Source: Chloroflexota bacterium (GTDB taxonomy: Bacteria > Chloroflexota > Dehalococcoidia > SM23-28-2). Taken from it: a stretch of 6,777 bases of DNA. The translations under genes and the position numbers were made by a program. How positions within the stretch are numbered: the stretch's first letter is position 1; every line of letters begins with the position of its first letter. The stretch covers positions 1 through 6,777 of the forward strand of contig JAUYDU010000304.1 in assembly GCA_030691665.1 (NCBI GenBank), written 5' to 3'. The notes under the pieces were generated by a model. The model searched no databases. It worked only from the letters and a program-made list of their open reading frames with translations, and was not told the origin of the DNA. Positions 1-4,672 of this stretch are shown in pieces.

Positions 1-1019
1 AGCGCCGCTGGCTGGTGGCGGCGCTGCTCTTCCTGTCCCTGCTGGTGCTGGGCGTGGTGGGCTACATGCTCATCGAGGGCTGGTCGGTCCTGGACGCCCT
101 GTATATGACGGTGACCACCGTGACCACTGTAGGCTTCCGAGAGGTGCGGCCCTTGAGCGACGGCGGCCGGGTATTCACCATCTTCCTGGTGCTATTCGGA
201 GTGGGAGCGGCCTTTTACATCCTGACCTCCCTGGTGGCTACAGTGGTGGAAGGGGATCTGGGCCTGTTTCTGGGGGTACGCAGAATGAAGGGAAAGATCG
301 AGGCCTTGCGCGACCACTACGTCTTGTGCGGCTTCGGCCGGGTGGGGGAGGAGATCGCCCGCGAGTTCAAGGATCGGGGCATCCCCTTCGTCATCGTAGA
401 GTCCAACCCGGAGGCCCTGGAGCGAGCCCGCCGCTACGACTACCTGCTGCTGGAAGGGGACGCCGCCACCGACGCGACGCTCCTGGAAGCGGGCATCCAT
501 CGCGCCCGTTGCCTGCTGGCGGCCTCTGACTCTGACGCTGGCAACACCTACATCGTCCTCACCGCCAAGGCCCTCAACCCGCGTGTATTCGTAGTGGCCC
601 GCGCCGGCCAGTCGGTCAGCGAGGCGCGGGTGCGCCGCGCGGGTGCCGACCGGGTCATCTCGCCCTATAGCATCGGTGGGCGGCGTATGGCTCTCTCCGC
701 CCTTCAGCCCCTGGTGGTCGACTTCATCGACACCCTGGCCGCCGGCCGCCACGGCGAGCAGATCCTGGCCGAGCTAGAGGTCAGCCAGGAGTCTGGCCTG
801 GCCGGCCTGACCATCGAGGGCTGCTTCCAGAGCTGCCCCGGCGCCACCGTCCTCGCCGTGCAGAAGGCGACCGGTGCCCTCCAGGTGGGCCCGCGGGAGT
901 CGACCGTCCTGGAGCTAGGCGACCGCCTGATGGTGCTGGGGGACGAGGAGGACCTGGAGGCCCTGCGGCCGGCGCCGCCTGGCGAACGGGCGGAGGAAGC
1001 GGCGGGAGAGCGGGCATAG
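1..1019 (+). CDS. Potassium channel with RCK/TrkA NAD-binding domain (5' partial)
   Basis: Predicted inner-membrane K+ channel subunit of the two-TM plus RCK type, gated by a cytoplasmic nucleotide/ligand-binding domain. Numbering from the GTG at position 15: TM1 about 2-20, pore helix and filter 28-43, TM2 about 53-78, then a Rossmann-fold TrkA-N domain from about 101 with the dinucleotide motif GFGRVG (106-111) and the acidic residue E129 that ends the second strand. A TrkA-C domain spans about 245-320. The frame stays open to the left edge (codons for RRWLV precede the first TM residues), so the true start probably lies just outside; GTG 15 is only an internal possibility. The filter reads TTVGFRE, with Arg where TVGYG/TVGFG channels have the last Gly. 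The C-terminal tail is Ala/Glu/Arg-rich. A T-rich terminator lies 121 bases after the stop. Family assignment is firm; ion selectivity and ligand are inferred. Confidence 0.9.
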   Translation, partial: RRWLVAALLFLSLLVLGVVGYMLIEGWSVLDALYMTVTTVTTVGFREVRPLSDGGRVFTIFLVLFGVGAAFYILTSLVATVVEGDLGLFLGVRRMKGKIEALRDHYVLCGFGRVGEEIAREFKDRGIPFVIVESNPEALERARRYDYLLLEGDAATDATLLEAGIHRARCLLAASDSDAGNTYIVLTAKALNPRVFVVARAGQSVSEARVRRAGADRVISPYSIGGRRMALSALQPLVVDFIDTLAAGRHGEQILAELEVSQESGLAGLTIEGCFQSCPGATVLAVQKATGALQVGPRESTVLELGDRLMVLGDEEDLEALRPAPPGERAEEAAGERA

Positions 1020-1055
1020 CGCCTACTTCGGGCTATGCTCGTGGGACTCTTCCCC
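1020..1055 (-). pseudogene. Degenerate duplicate of the epimerase gene 3' end
   Basis: These bases match 1221-1256, the 3' end of the neighbouring epimerase gene, at 29 of 36 positions in the same orientation. Read on the minus strand they encode EESHEHSPK-stop, against EEPHEHSPK-stop in the intact gene. Four of the mismatches are synonymous third-position changes, which suggests the copy diverged while still coding. Upstream, the frame stays open only to a TAA at 1098-1100 and shows no further epimerase similarity. It is best read as the residual tail of a lost paralogue or of a tandem duplication. A coincidental or regulatory repeat is less likely. Confidence 0.45.
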
Positions 1056-1109
1056 GACCCAGCCGTCGTAGCTGCAGGGCTTATGGCGTTCAACTATTTA
1101 AATTCACCT

Positions 1110-1129
1110 CTGCGGGATAAATCCCGCAG
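1110..1129. repeat. Perfect hairpin, 8-bp stem, TAAA loop
   Basis: An inverted repeat CTGCGGGA / TCCCGCAG is separated by the tetraloop TAAA. It lies 11 bases upstream of the terminator hairpin. Its 3' arm can alternatively pair with the start of that hairpin (CAGCTT 1127-1132 with AAGCTG 1138-1143), so the two folds compete. It may be part of the terminator region or of a dispersed palindromic repeat. Confidence 0.6.
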
Positions 1130-1140
1130 CTTCCCCAAAG

Positions 1141-1175
1141 CTGAGGGTTTCAACCCTCAGGGGTGTTTTTATTTT
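1141..1175 (+). terminator. Rho-independent terminator of the channel gene
   Basis: The stem CTGAGGGT (1141-1148) pairs perfectly with ACCCTCAG (1153-1160) around a TTCA loop. GGGTG and then a broken T tract (TTTTTATTTT, 1166-1175) follow. This is a classical intrinsic terminator on the plus strand, placed to end transcription of the K+ channel gene and shield the convergent epimerase gene. On the minus strand it lacks a T tract. Confidence 0.75.
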
Positions 1176-1203
1176 CTCTAGGACCATTAGCCCTGGCCAA
1201 GGG

Positions 1204-1221
1204 GCAGACCTGAAGGTCTGC
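1204..1221. repeat. Perfect hairpin directly after the epimerase stop
   Basis: GCAGACC / GGTCTGC are separated by TGAA, a 7-bp stem starting two bases after the epimerase stop codon on the minus strand. No T tract follows in either direction, so it is not a canonical terminator. It may protect the mRNA 3' end or be a dispersed palindrome. The TGAA/TTCA loop recurs in the hairpins at 1141-1160, 4550-4569 and 4590-4609. Confidence 0.5.
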
Positions 1222-1223
1222 GG

Positions 1224-1655
1224 CTACTTGGGGCTGTGTTCGTGGGGCTCCTCCTCCACGTAGAACTGGAAGAGGACGCCGCCGCTATCGCGGGGGTGAA
1301 TGTAGGTCTCGGCCCAGCCGTGGGAGCGGCGCACGCCACCCCAGGGCTCGATGCCGTACTCGCGGAGGGCGGCGGCTGTTTGCTCGATGTCGTGCACCTC
1401 GAAGGTGACATGGTGGAGGCCGGGGCCGCGCTCGCGCAGGAAGCGAGCGATGAAGCTATCATCGGAGGTGGGCTCCAGCAGCTCGAAGCTAGCGTTGCCG
1501 CCCGGCACCTCCAGGCTGACGCCGGCGTAGCCCTGCTCCTCGTTGCGCCAGCGTCCGTCCACCTTCATGCCGAAGAGACCCGTCAGAAGCGAGAGCTGCT
1601 TCTCAGTGCTGGCGACGGCCCAACACACGTGATCCAGTCGCTTAATGCCTAGCAC
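1224..1655 (-). CDS. Methylmalonyl-CoA epimerase-like VOC-family protein
   Basis: A 143-residue protein of the vicinal-oxygen-chelate superfamily with two beta-alpha-beta-beta-beta modules, the usual size for methylmalonyl-CoA epimerases, which interconvert (S)- and (R)-methylmalonyl-CoA in propionate metabolism. Seen: first-strand metal-ligand His (LDHVCWAV, H9), the FELLEPT strand (57-63) typical of epimerases, the second-module His (GLHHVTFEV, H82), and the IHPRDSGGVL motif (119-128). The C-terminal metal/catalytic Glu of the family (GGVLxEL) is replaced by Gln (GGVLFQF, Q130), so activity or substrate may differ. The start is GTG, supported by GGAGGG seven bases upstream; no later start would keep the first strand with its ligand His. 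The gene follows the cupin on the same strand after an 83-base structured gap and is probably in the same transcript. No mutase subunit is in the window, so the substrate is unproven. Confidence 0.8.
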   Translation of the reverse strand: MLGIKRLDHVCWAVASTEKQLSLLTGLFGMKVDGRWRNEEQGYAGVSLEVPGGNASFELLEPTSDDSFIARFLRERGPGLHHVTFEVHDIEQTAAALREYGIEPWGGVRRSHGWAETYIHPRDSGGVLFQFYVEEEPHEHSPK

Positions 1656-1662
1656 TGGGCTT

Positions 1663-1668
1663 CCCTCC
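1663..1668 (-). promoter_or_regulatory. Shine-Dalgarno site fixing the GTG start of the epimerase
   Basis: GGAGGG on the minus strand lies seven bases before the GTG at 1655. It is the strongest ribosome-binding site seen for any start in the window, and it supports the GTG as start. Confidence 0.75.
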
Positions 1669-1680
1669 AGTGATCCAGAC

Positions 1681-1731
1681 TCGCTAGTTGGGGATCATAT
1701 CGGCTTTGGGCCGATAGCGCCAGGCTAGCGA
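1681..1731. repeat. Nested stem-loop between cupin and epimerase
   Basis: The outer arms TCGCTAG (1681-1687) and CTAGCGA (1725-1731) are perfectly complementary. An inner hairpin pairs TATCGGC (1698-1704) with GCCGATA (1710-1716) around a five-base loop. A further three-base pairing is possible (1689-1691 with 1720-1722). It fills most of the 83-base gap. With no T tract it is not a standard terminator; an mRNA processing or stability element is possible. Confidence 0.5.
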
Positions 1732-1738
1732 TAGGGCA

Positions 1739-2086
1739 TCAGGATCGTATCATTGTCAGGAGCATCTTGAGTTTGCTTACCGCTCTCAGGGCGTGTGGTT
1801 GATTGGCTGGCATCATGACCATTTCGCCCTCCTTCAAGCGGAGGAGTTTGCCAGCGATAACGATCTCCGCCTCACCGTCAAGAAGATAGACCAGAGCGTC
1901 GAACGGTGTTGTATGTTCGCTCAGTCCTTGCCCGTCGTCGAAGGCGAATAAGGTTACTGTCCCTGCCTTCTTGTGGATTATGGTTCGGCTCACCACGGAG
2001 TCCTCTTGGTAATGCACCAAATCAACCAGTCTTGCCCCTTGTGCCACAAGCCTTTCCCTGCCTGTTTGTTCCTTGCTGTCCTCCAT
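1739..2086 (-). CDS. Small single-domain cupin protein
   Basis: A 115-residue cupin-2 type beta-barrel protein, probably cytoplasmic since no signal peptide or TM segment is present. Conserved blocks are SVVSRTIIHKKAGTVTLFAF (30-49), the first cupin motif around EHTTPFDALVYLLDGEAEI (57-75), and the second motif GEMVMMPANQPHAL (87-100), ending in a MLLTMIRS tail that I recognise from small bacterial cupins of this type. H58 and H98 are the likely metal ligands; the usual second His of HxH is absent, so metal binding may be incomplete. The reading frame continues to an ATG at 2203, but that codon lies inside the -35 box of the promoter, and the residues before the ATG at 2086 look unlike a domain, so I use 2086 (weak GGCGGA site upstream). 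The molecular function is unknown. It is probably co-transcribed with the epimerase. Confidence 0.85.
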   Translation of the reverse strand: MEDSKEQTGRERLVAQGARLVDLVHYQEDSVVSRTIIHKKAGTVTLFAFDDGQGLSEHTTPFDALVYLLDGEAEIVIAGKLLRLKEGEMVMMPANQPHALRAVSKLKMLLTMIRS

Positions 2087-2121
2087 ATGCTGATTCCGCC
2101 GACCTACCCACCGGGGCCGCC

Positions 2122-2138
2122 AGTCGCCTGCGGCGACT
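2122..2138 (-). promoter_or_regulatory. Hairpin in the cupin mRNA leader
   Basis: AGTCGCC and GGCGACT form a perfect 7-bp stem with a three-base loop. It sits in the roughly 80-base untranslated leader predicted between the promoter and the ATG at 2086. The leader is otherwise very GC-rich. A role in translation or mRNA stability is inference only. Confidence 0.35.
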
Positions 2139-2175
2139 TCCGCCCGGGCAGGCCCGTCGAGGAGCCATCTTCCCC

Positions 2176-2203
2176 ATGATAGCGTTCGGTGACTTTCTGT
2201 CAA
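2176..2203 (-). promoter_or_regulatory. Sigma-70-type promoter for cupin (and epimerase)
   Basis: On the minus strand a perfect -35 box TTGACA (2198-2203) is followed after 16 bases by TATCAT (2176-2181), one mismatch from TATAAT. Transcription would begin near 2169, leaving a leader of about 83 bases before the cupin ATG. The position excludes the longer cupin frame that starts at 2203. Confidence 0.65.
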
Positions 2204-2271
2204 CCGCCGATCGAAGTTGGCAGTTGCCCGGCCCCTGGGGCAAAGGTAGTATGGCCTGGAAAGATGCGCTC

Positions 2272-3210
2272 ATGCCGTCGGCCCTGGTAATCCTCAATCC
2301 CGTGTCCCCCAATCTGCCCTCGCGCCAGCAACTGCGGGAGGCCGCTTCCTGGCTACGGCAGCGGGGCTGGCAGGCCGACTGGGCCTTCACCCGCGCACCA
2401 GGCGATGCGACGGCCATCGCCGCTGGCGCCGCCCGAGAGGGGCGGTCGCTGGTGGTGGTCTGCGGCGGCGATGGCACCATCAACGAGGCCGTGAACGGGC
2501 TGGCCGGCAGCGATACGCCTCTGGCGGTCATCCCCGCCGGCACGGCCAACGTCTGGGCCAAGGAGGCGGGTATCCCCCGCCGACCGGTGGCCGCCCTGGA
2601 GGTGGCTATCGCGGGGCAGGCGCGACGTATCGACCTCGGTCGAGCCAGCCGGTCCTCGGGCGAGCACGAGGGGCGCTATTTCCTGCTCATGGCGGGCGTG
2701 GGCCTGGACGGCCAGATCGCCGCTTCCCTGCCGTTGAAGATCAAACGATATGCTGGAGCCACTGCTTACGCTATCACAGCCGTTCGAGAGTCTTTGCGCT
2801 GCCAGGGCTCACGGGTGAAGCTGGTGCTCGACGGCGAATCCCTGGACGCCAGGCTTCTGATGATGGTGGTGGGGAACACCCGCAACTATGCCGGCATCAC
2901 CCGGATCACCCGTCGGGCCTACGCCGACGATGGCCTCCTGGACGTCTGCGTCTTCCAGGGGCGGGACACGCTGGACATCATCGTCCACACGTTGCGGGTG
3001 ATCGCCCAGGCGCACCTGAAGGCCAGCTCCGTCCTCTACCGGCGAGCGCGGCGAGTAGAGCTGCACAGCGATGCCGCCTTGCCCGTCCAGCTCGACGGCG
3101 ACTTCTATCCCGGCTATCCGAGCGTGTTCGAGGTGGCGCCTGCCGCCCTCACGGTGATGGTGCGGCGGCGTGACCTTCCCCTGTTTCGACGCCGCGAGCC
3201 TCCGACATAG
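2272..3210 (+). CDS. YegS/diacylglycerol kinase-family lipid kinase
   Basis: A 312-residue ATP-dependent lipid kinase of the DAGK catalytic family, about the usual 290-330 residues, likely acting at the membrane surface on diacylglycerol or a related lipid. The nucleotide-binding half opens with ALVILNP (4-10), then the glycine-rich GGDGTINEAVNGL (65-77) and PAGTANVWAK (88-97). The common form of the last motif is GTxNDFA; NVW is a variant I associate with Chloroflexota and cyanobacterial relatives. The second half has the AGVGLDG motif, the DDGLLDVCVF strand typical of the family, and QLDGDFYPG near the end. I chose ATG 2272 because the family usually starts just before the ALVILNP strand and GGAAAGA lies seven bases upstream. 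ATG 2251 (seven residues longer) is possible. It is divergent from the cupin; its last 62 bases overlap the end of recF on the other strand. The lipid substrate cannot be read from sequence. Confidence 0.88.
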   Translation: MPSALVILNPVSPNLPSRQQLREAASWLRQRGWQADWAFTRAPGDATAIAAGAAREGRSLVVVCGGDGTINEAVNGLAGSDTPLAVIPAGTANVWAKEAGIPRRPVAALEVAIAGQARRIDLGRASRSSGEHEGRYFLLMAGVGLDGQIAASLPLKIKRYAGATAYAITAVRESLRCQGSRVKLVLDGESLDARLLMMVVGNTRNYAGITRITRRAYADDGLLDVCVFQGRDTLDIIVHTLRVIAQAHLKASSVLYRRARRVELHSDAALPVQLDGDFYPGYPSVFEVAPAALTVMVRRRDLPLFRRREPPT

Positions 3211-4435
3211 GCTGGACCGAGTCGCCGGCCACCTGGAACAGGGCCGCGCCGGCCAGGAAGTCCGCCGAGAACCGATCCAGATCGGTGGCCGTGACCAGCA
3301 CCTGCTCGTAGTCGGCGATGGCAGCCAGCACCCTGGCCCGGCGCTGGCCGTCCAGCTCCGAGAGGACATCGTCCAGGAGGAGGACGGGCGACTCGCCCCG
3401 GCGCTGGCGGAGGTAGCTGGCCTCGGCCAGGCGGAGAGCCAGGGCGATGGTGCGCTGCTGGGCCCGCGAAGCGAAGGCCGCCGCCGAGGCGTCGTCAAGC
3501 TGGAACACCAGCTCATCGCGGTGGGGGCCGAGAAGGGTGGCGCCGGCCCCGATCTCCCGCTGGCTCCAGCGGCCCAGGACCTGGACGAAGGCGGCCGCCA
3601 GCTCGTCCTGGCTGAGGGAGGCCGCCTGGGGGCCGTCGACCGCCCCACCGAGCTGGGGCTGATAGATTAGGGCCAGCTTCTCCCGGCCCTCGGTCAGGGC
3701 AGCGTGGGCGGTCGCGGCCAGGGGGCCGAGACTTCCCACCGTTAGGGCCCGCGCCCGGACGATGTAGCTCCCCTCCCGCACCAGCTCCTGATTCCAGAAG
3801 CTCAGCTCGTCTCGCCCGGCCGTGCCCTCCTGCACTCGCTTCAGGAGGTGGTTGCGTTGGAGGAGCACCTTGGCGTAGCGCTGGAGGGCTCGCAGGTAGC
3901 CACCATCCACCTGGGAGATGGTGATGTCGAGGTAGCGACGGCGGAGGGAGGGCGGGCCGCTGATCACATCCATATCGTGGGCGGTGAACAGCACAGCGTT
4001 GAGCTGGCCTACGGCGTCGCCCAGGCGCTTAGCGACGCCGTTCACCCGCACGACCTTGTGGGCATGGGGGATGCCGCTGGCGCGGCCCTGCCTAGGCCGA
4101 AGGTCAGCCGACCTGGCGGCCCCGGCAGGCACGGCGGGACCTGTCGGGGCGCCGCCAGCGACGACGGCCACCTCCAGGCGCAAGGGGCCGCTACGCCCGT
4201 CCACCTCCGCCACCAGGCGGGCCAGGGGCGGCACCTGGGAGGCCTGCCAGCGAATGAGTTCGCCGTCGCTGTCCGCCCGCGGCGAACGCAGGGTGGAGAG
4301 GAGATAGACCGCCTCCAGGAGGTTACTTTTGCCCTGGGCGTTGCTGCCCACAACGACCACCGGCCCAGCGGGGAGAGAGATGTCCAGCCGGGGAAAGTTT
4401 CGATAATCGAACAATCGGAGGCGGCGCACTCGCAT
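3149..4435 (-). CDS. recF: DNA replication/repair protein RecF
   Basis: SMC-like ATPase that binds DNA at gaps and, with RecO and RecR, helps load RecA during gap repair and fork restart. Seen in 428 residues: N-terminal strand MRVRRLRLFDYRNF, Walker A GSNAQGKS (30-37), RSPRADSDGELIRW (50-63), central arm with LRRRYLDITISQVD, LGPHRDEL (302-309), ABC signature SRAQQRT (323-329), Walker B VLLLDD (351-356) and D-loop SELD (359-362). It is longer than the usual 360-400 because of an Ala/Gly/Pro-rich insert at about 94-126 and a tail of about 20 residues that falls in the overlap with the lipid kinase. The signature has Ala325 where Gly is usual (SxGQQRT). The ATG at 4435 begins the conserved strand; no strong Shine-Dalgarno is visible. 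The gene is not beside dnaA, dnaN or gyrB here. Confidence 0.95.
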   Translation of the reverse strand: MRVRRLRLFDYRNFPRLDISLPAGPVVVVGSNAQGKSNLLEAVYLLSTLRSPRADSDGELIRWQASQVPPLARLVAEVDGRSGPLRLEVAVVAGGAPTGPAVPAGAARSADLRPRQGRASGIPHAHKVVRVNGVAKRLGDAVGQLNAVLFTAHDMDVISGPPSLRRRYLDITISQVDGGYLRALQRYAKVLLQRNHLLKRVQEGTAGRDELSFWNQELVREGSYIVRARALTVGSLGPLAATAHAALTEGREKLALIYQPQLGGAVDGPQAASLSQDELAAAFVQVLGRWSQREIGAGATLLGPHRDELVFQLDDASAAAFASRAQQRTIALALRLAEASYLRQRRGESPVLLLDDVLSELDGQRRARVLAAIADYEQVLVTATDLDRFSADFLAGAALFQVAGDSVQPMSEARGVETGEGHAAAPSP

Positions 4436-4444
4436 AGCAAGCCT

Positions 4445-4462
4445 GCCCCGACCAGTCGGGGC
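4445..4462 (-). promoter_or_regulatory. Hairpin at the predicted 5' end of the recF mRNA
   Basis: GCCCCGAC (4445-4452) and GTCGGGGC (4455-4462) are perfectly complementary around CA. The -10 box at 4469-4474 would place the mRNA start at or next to this stem, and the ATG follows nine bases after it. A terminal stem of this kind could stabilise the message or limit ribosome access; this is inferred from position. Confidence 0.45.
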
Positions 4463-4468
4463 GCCACC

Positions 4469-4474
4469 ATTATA
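4469..4474 (-). promoter_or_regulatory. Consensus -10 box upstream of recF
   Basis: A perfect TATAAT on the minus strand lies 33 bases before the recF ATG. I find no good TTGACA-like -35 element at 16-18 bases, and no TGn extension. It is the best promoter candidate for recF and would uncouple recF from the histidine kinase upstream. Confidence 0.45.
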
Positions 4475-4549
4475 GCCTAGAGGATAGGACAGGAAGGAGA
4501 GAGGGATCGAAGGACCGAAATGGTTCAGGCTCGGTGAGTAGATTCCTTA

Positions 4550-4569
4550 CCCCCGCCTGAAGGCGGGGG
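4550..4569. repeat. Perfect 8-bp hairpin, TGAA/TTCA loop
   Basis: CCCCCGCC and GGCGGGGG pair around TGAA. Outer arms AGGCTC (4527-4532) and GAGCCT (4578-4583) can close a larger loop around it. It lies between the histidine kinase stop and the recF promoter; no T tract follows in either direction. Confidence 0.65.
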
Positions 4570-4589
4570 CATGAATTGAGCCTTTGATG

Positions 4590-4609
4590 CCGCCCCGTTC
4601 ACGGGGCGG
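4590..4609. repeat. Perfect 8-bp hairpin, TTCA/TGAA loop
   Basis: CCGCCCCG and CGGGGCGG pair around TTCA. It is separated from the hairpin at 4550-4569 by 20 bases and has the same stem length and complementary loop. It is the first strong structure downstream of the histidine kinase stop, about 60 bases away, but lacks a T tract, so it is not a canonical terminator. Confidence 0.65.
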
Positions 4610-4672
4610 TCGGGAAACCCTCATTCCACCAACCACGAACCAGTTTCGCCGAAAGGGACTGGGGAGGAGCGC

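Larger units (their letters stand above)
4541..4655 (-). mobile_element. Possible orphan right end of an IS200/IS605-type (TnpB) element
   Basis: Read on the minus strand, a short frame encoding PVPFGETGSWLVE-stop (stop at 4621-4623) is followed by GAGGGTTTCCCGAC, a perfect hairpin (4590-4609, loop TGAA), a spacer containing CTCAATTCATG, and a second perfect hairpin (4550-4569, loop TTCA), ending near TAAGGAATC. This order, a TnpB-like C-terminal tail then two strong subterminal hairpins, resembles right ends of IS605-group elements, where the omegaRNA scaffold is also encoded. No TnpA or TnpB body and no left end are present in the window. The assignment rests on remembered pattern, not on a search; an intrinsic spacer palindrome is the alternative. 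Confidence 0.35.

Noticed and set aside
192..752. Long minus-strand open frame inside the channel gene
   Set aside because: It has no recognisable domain, is rich in Gly/His/Arg as expected from the reverse of high-GC codons, and lies wholly within a well-supported gene.
1204..1221. Intrinsic terminator for the epimerase
   Set aside because: The hairpin is sound and well placed, but CCCC rather than a T tract follows it on the minus strand.
1629..1678. Direct repeat GTGATCCAG at 1629-1637 and 1670-1678 around the epimerase start
   Set aside because: Nine bases, with loose similarity beyond; one copy is explained by coding for LDHV. Too short to claim as an element.
2224..2252. Possible promoter for the lipid kinase (TTGCCC, 17 bases, TAGTAT)
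   Set aside because: Each box matches the consensus at only 4 of 6 positions, which is expected by chance in this length of sequence.
1906..2271. N-terminal extension of the lipid kinase frame
   Set aside because: The extra residues are Arg/Pro-rich, overlap the cupin coding region on the other strand, and precede the normal family start at ALVILNP.
2809..3648. 279-codon minus-strand open frame across the lipid kinase/recF junction
   Set aside because: Its Ser/Arg/Pro-rich translation is typical of a frame-shifted shadow of recF, and it overlaps conserved parts of two real genes.
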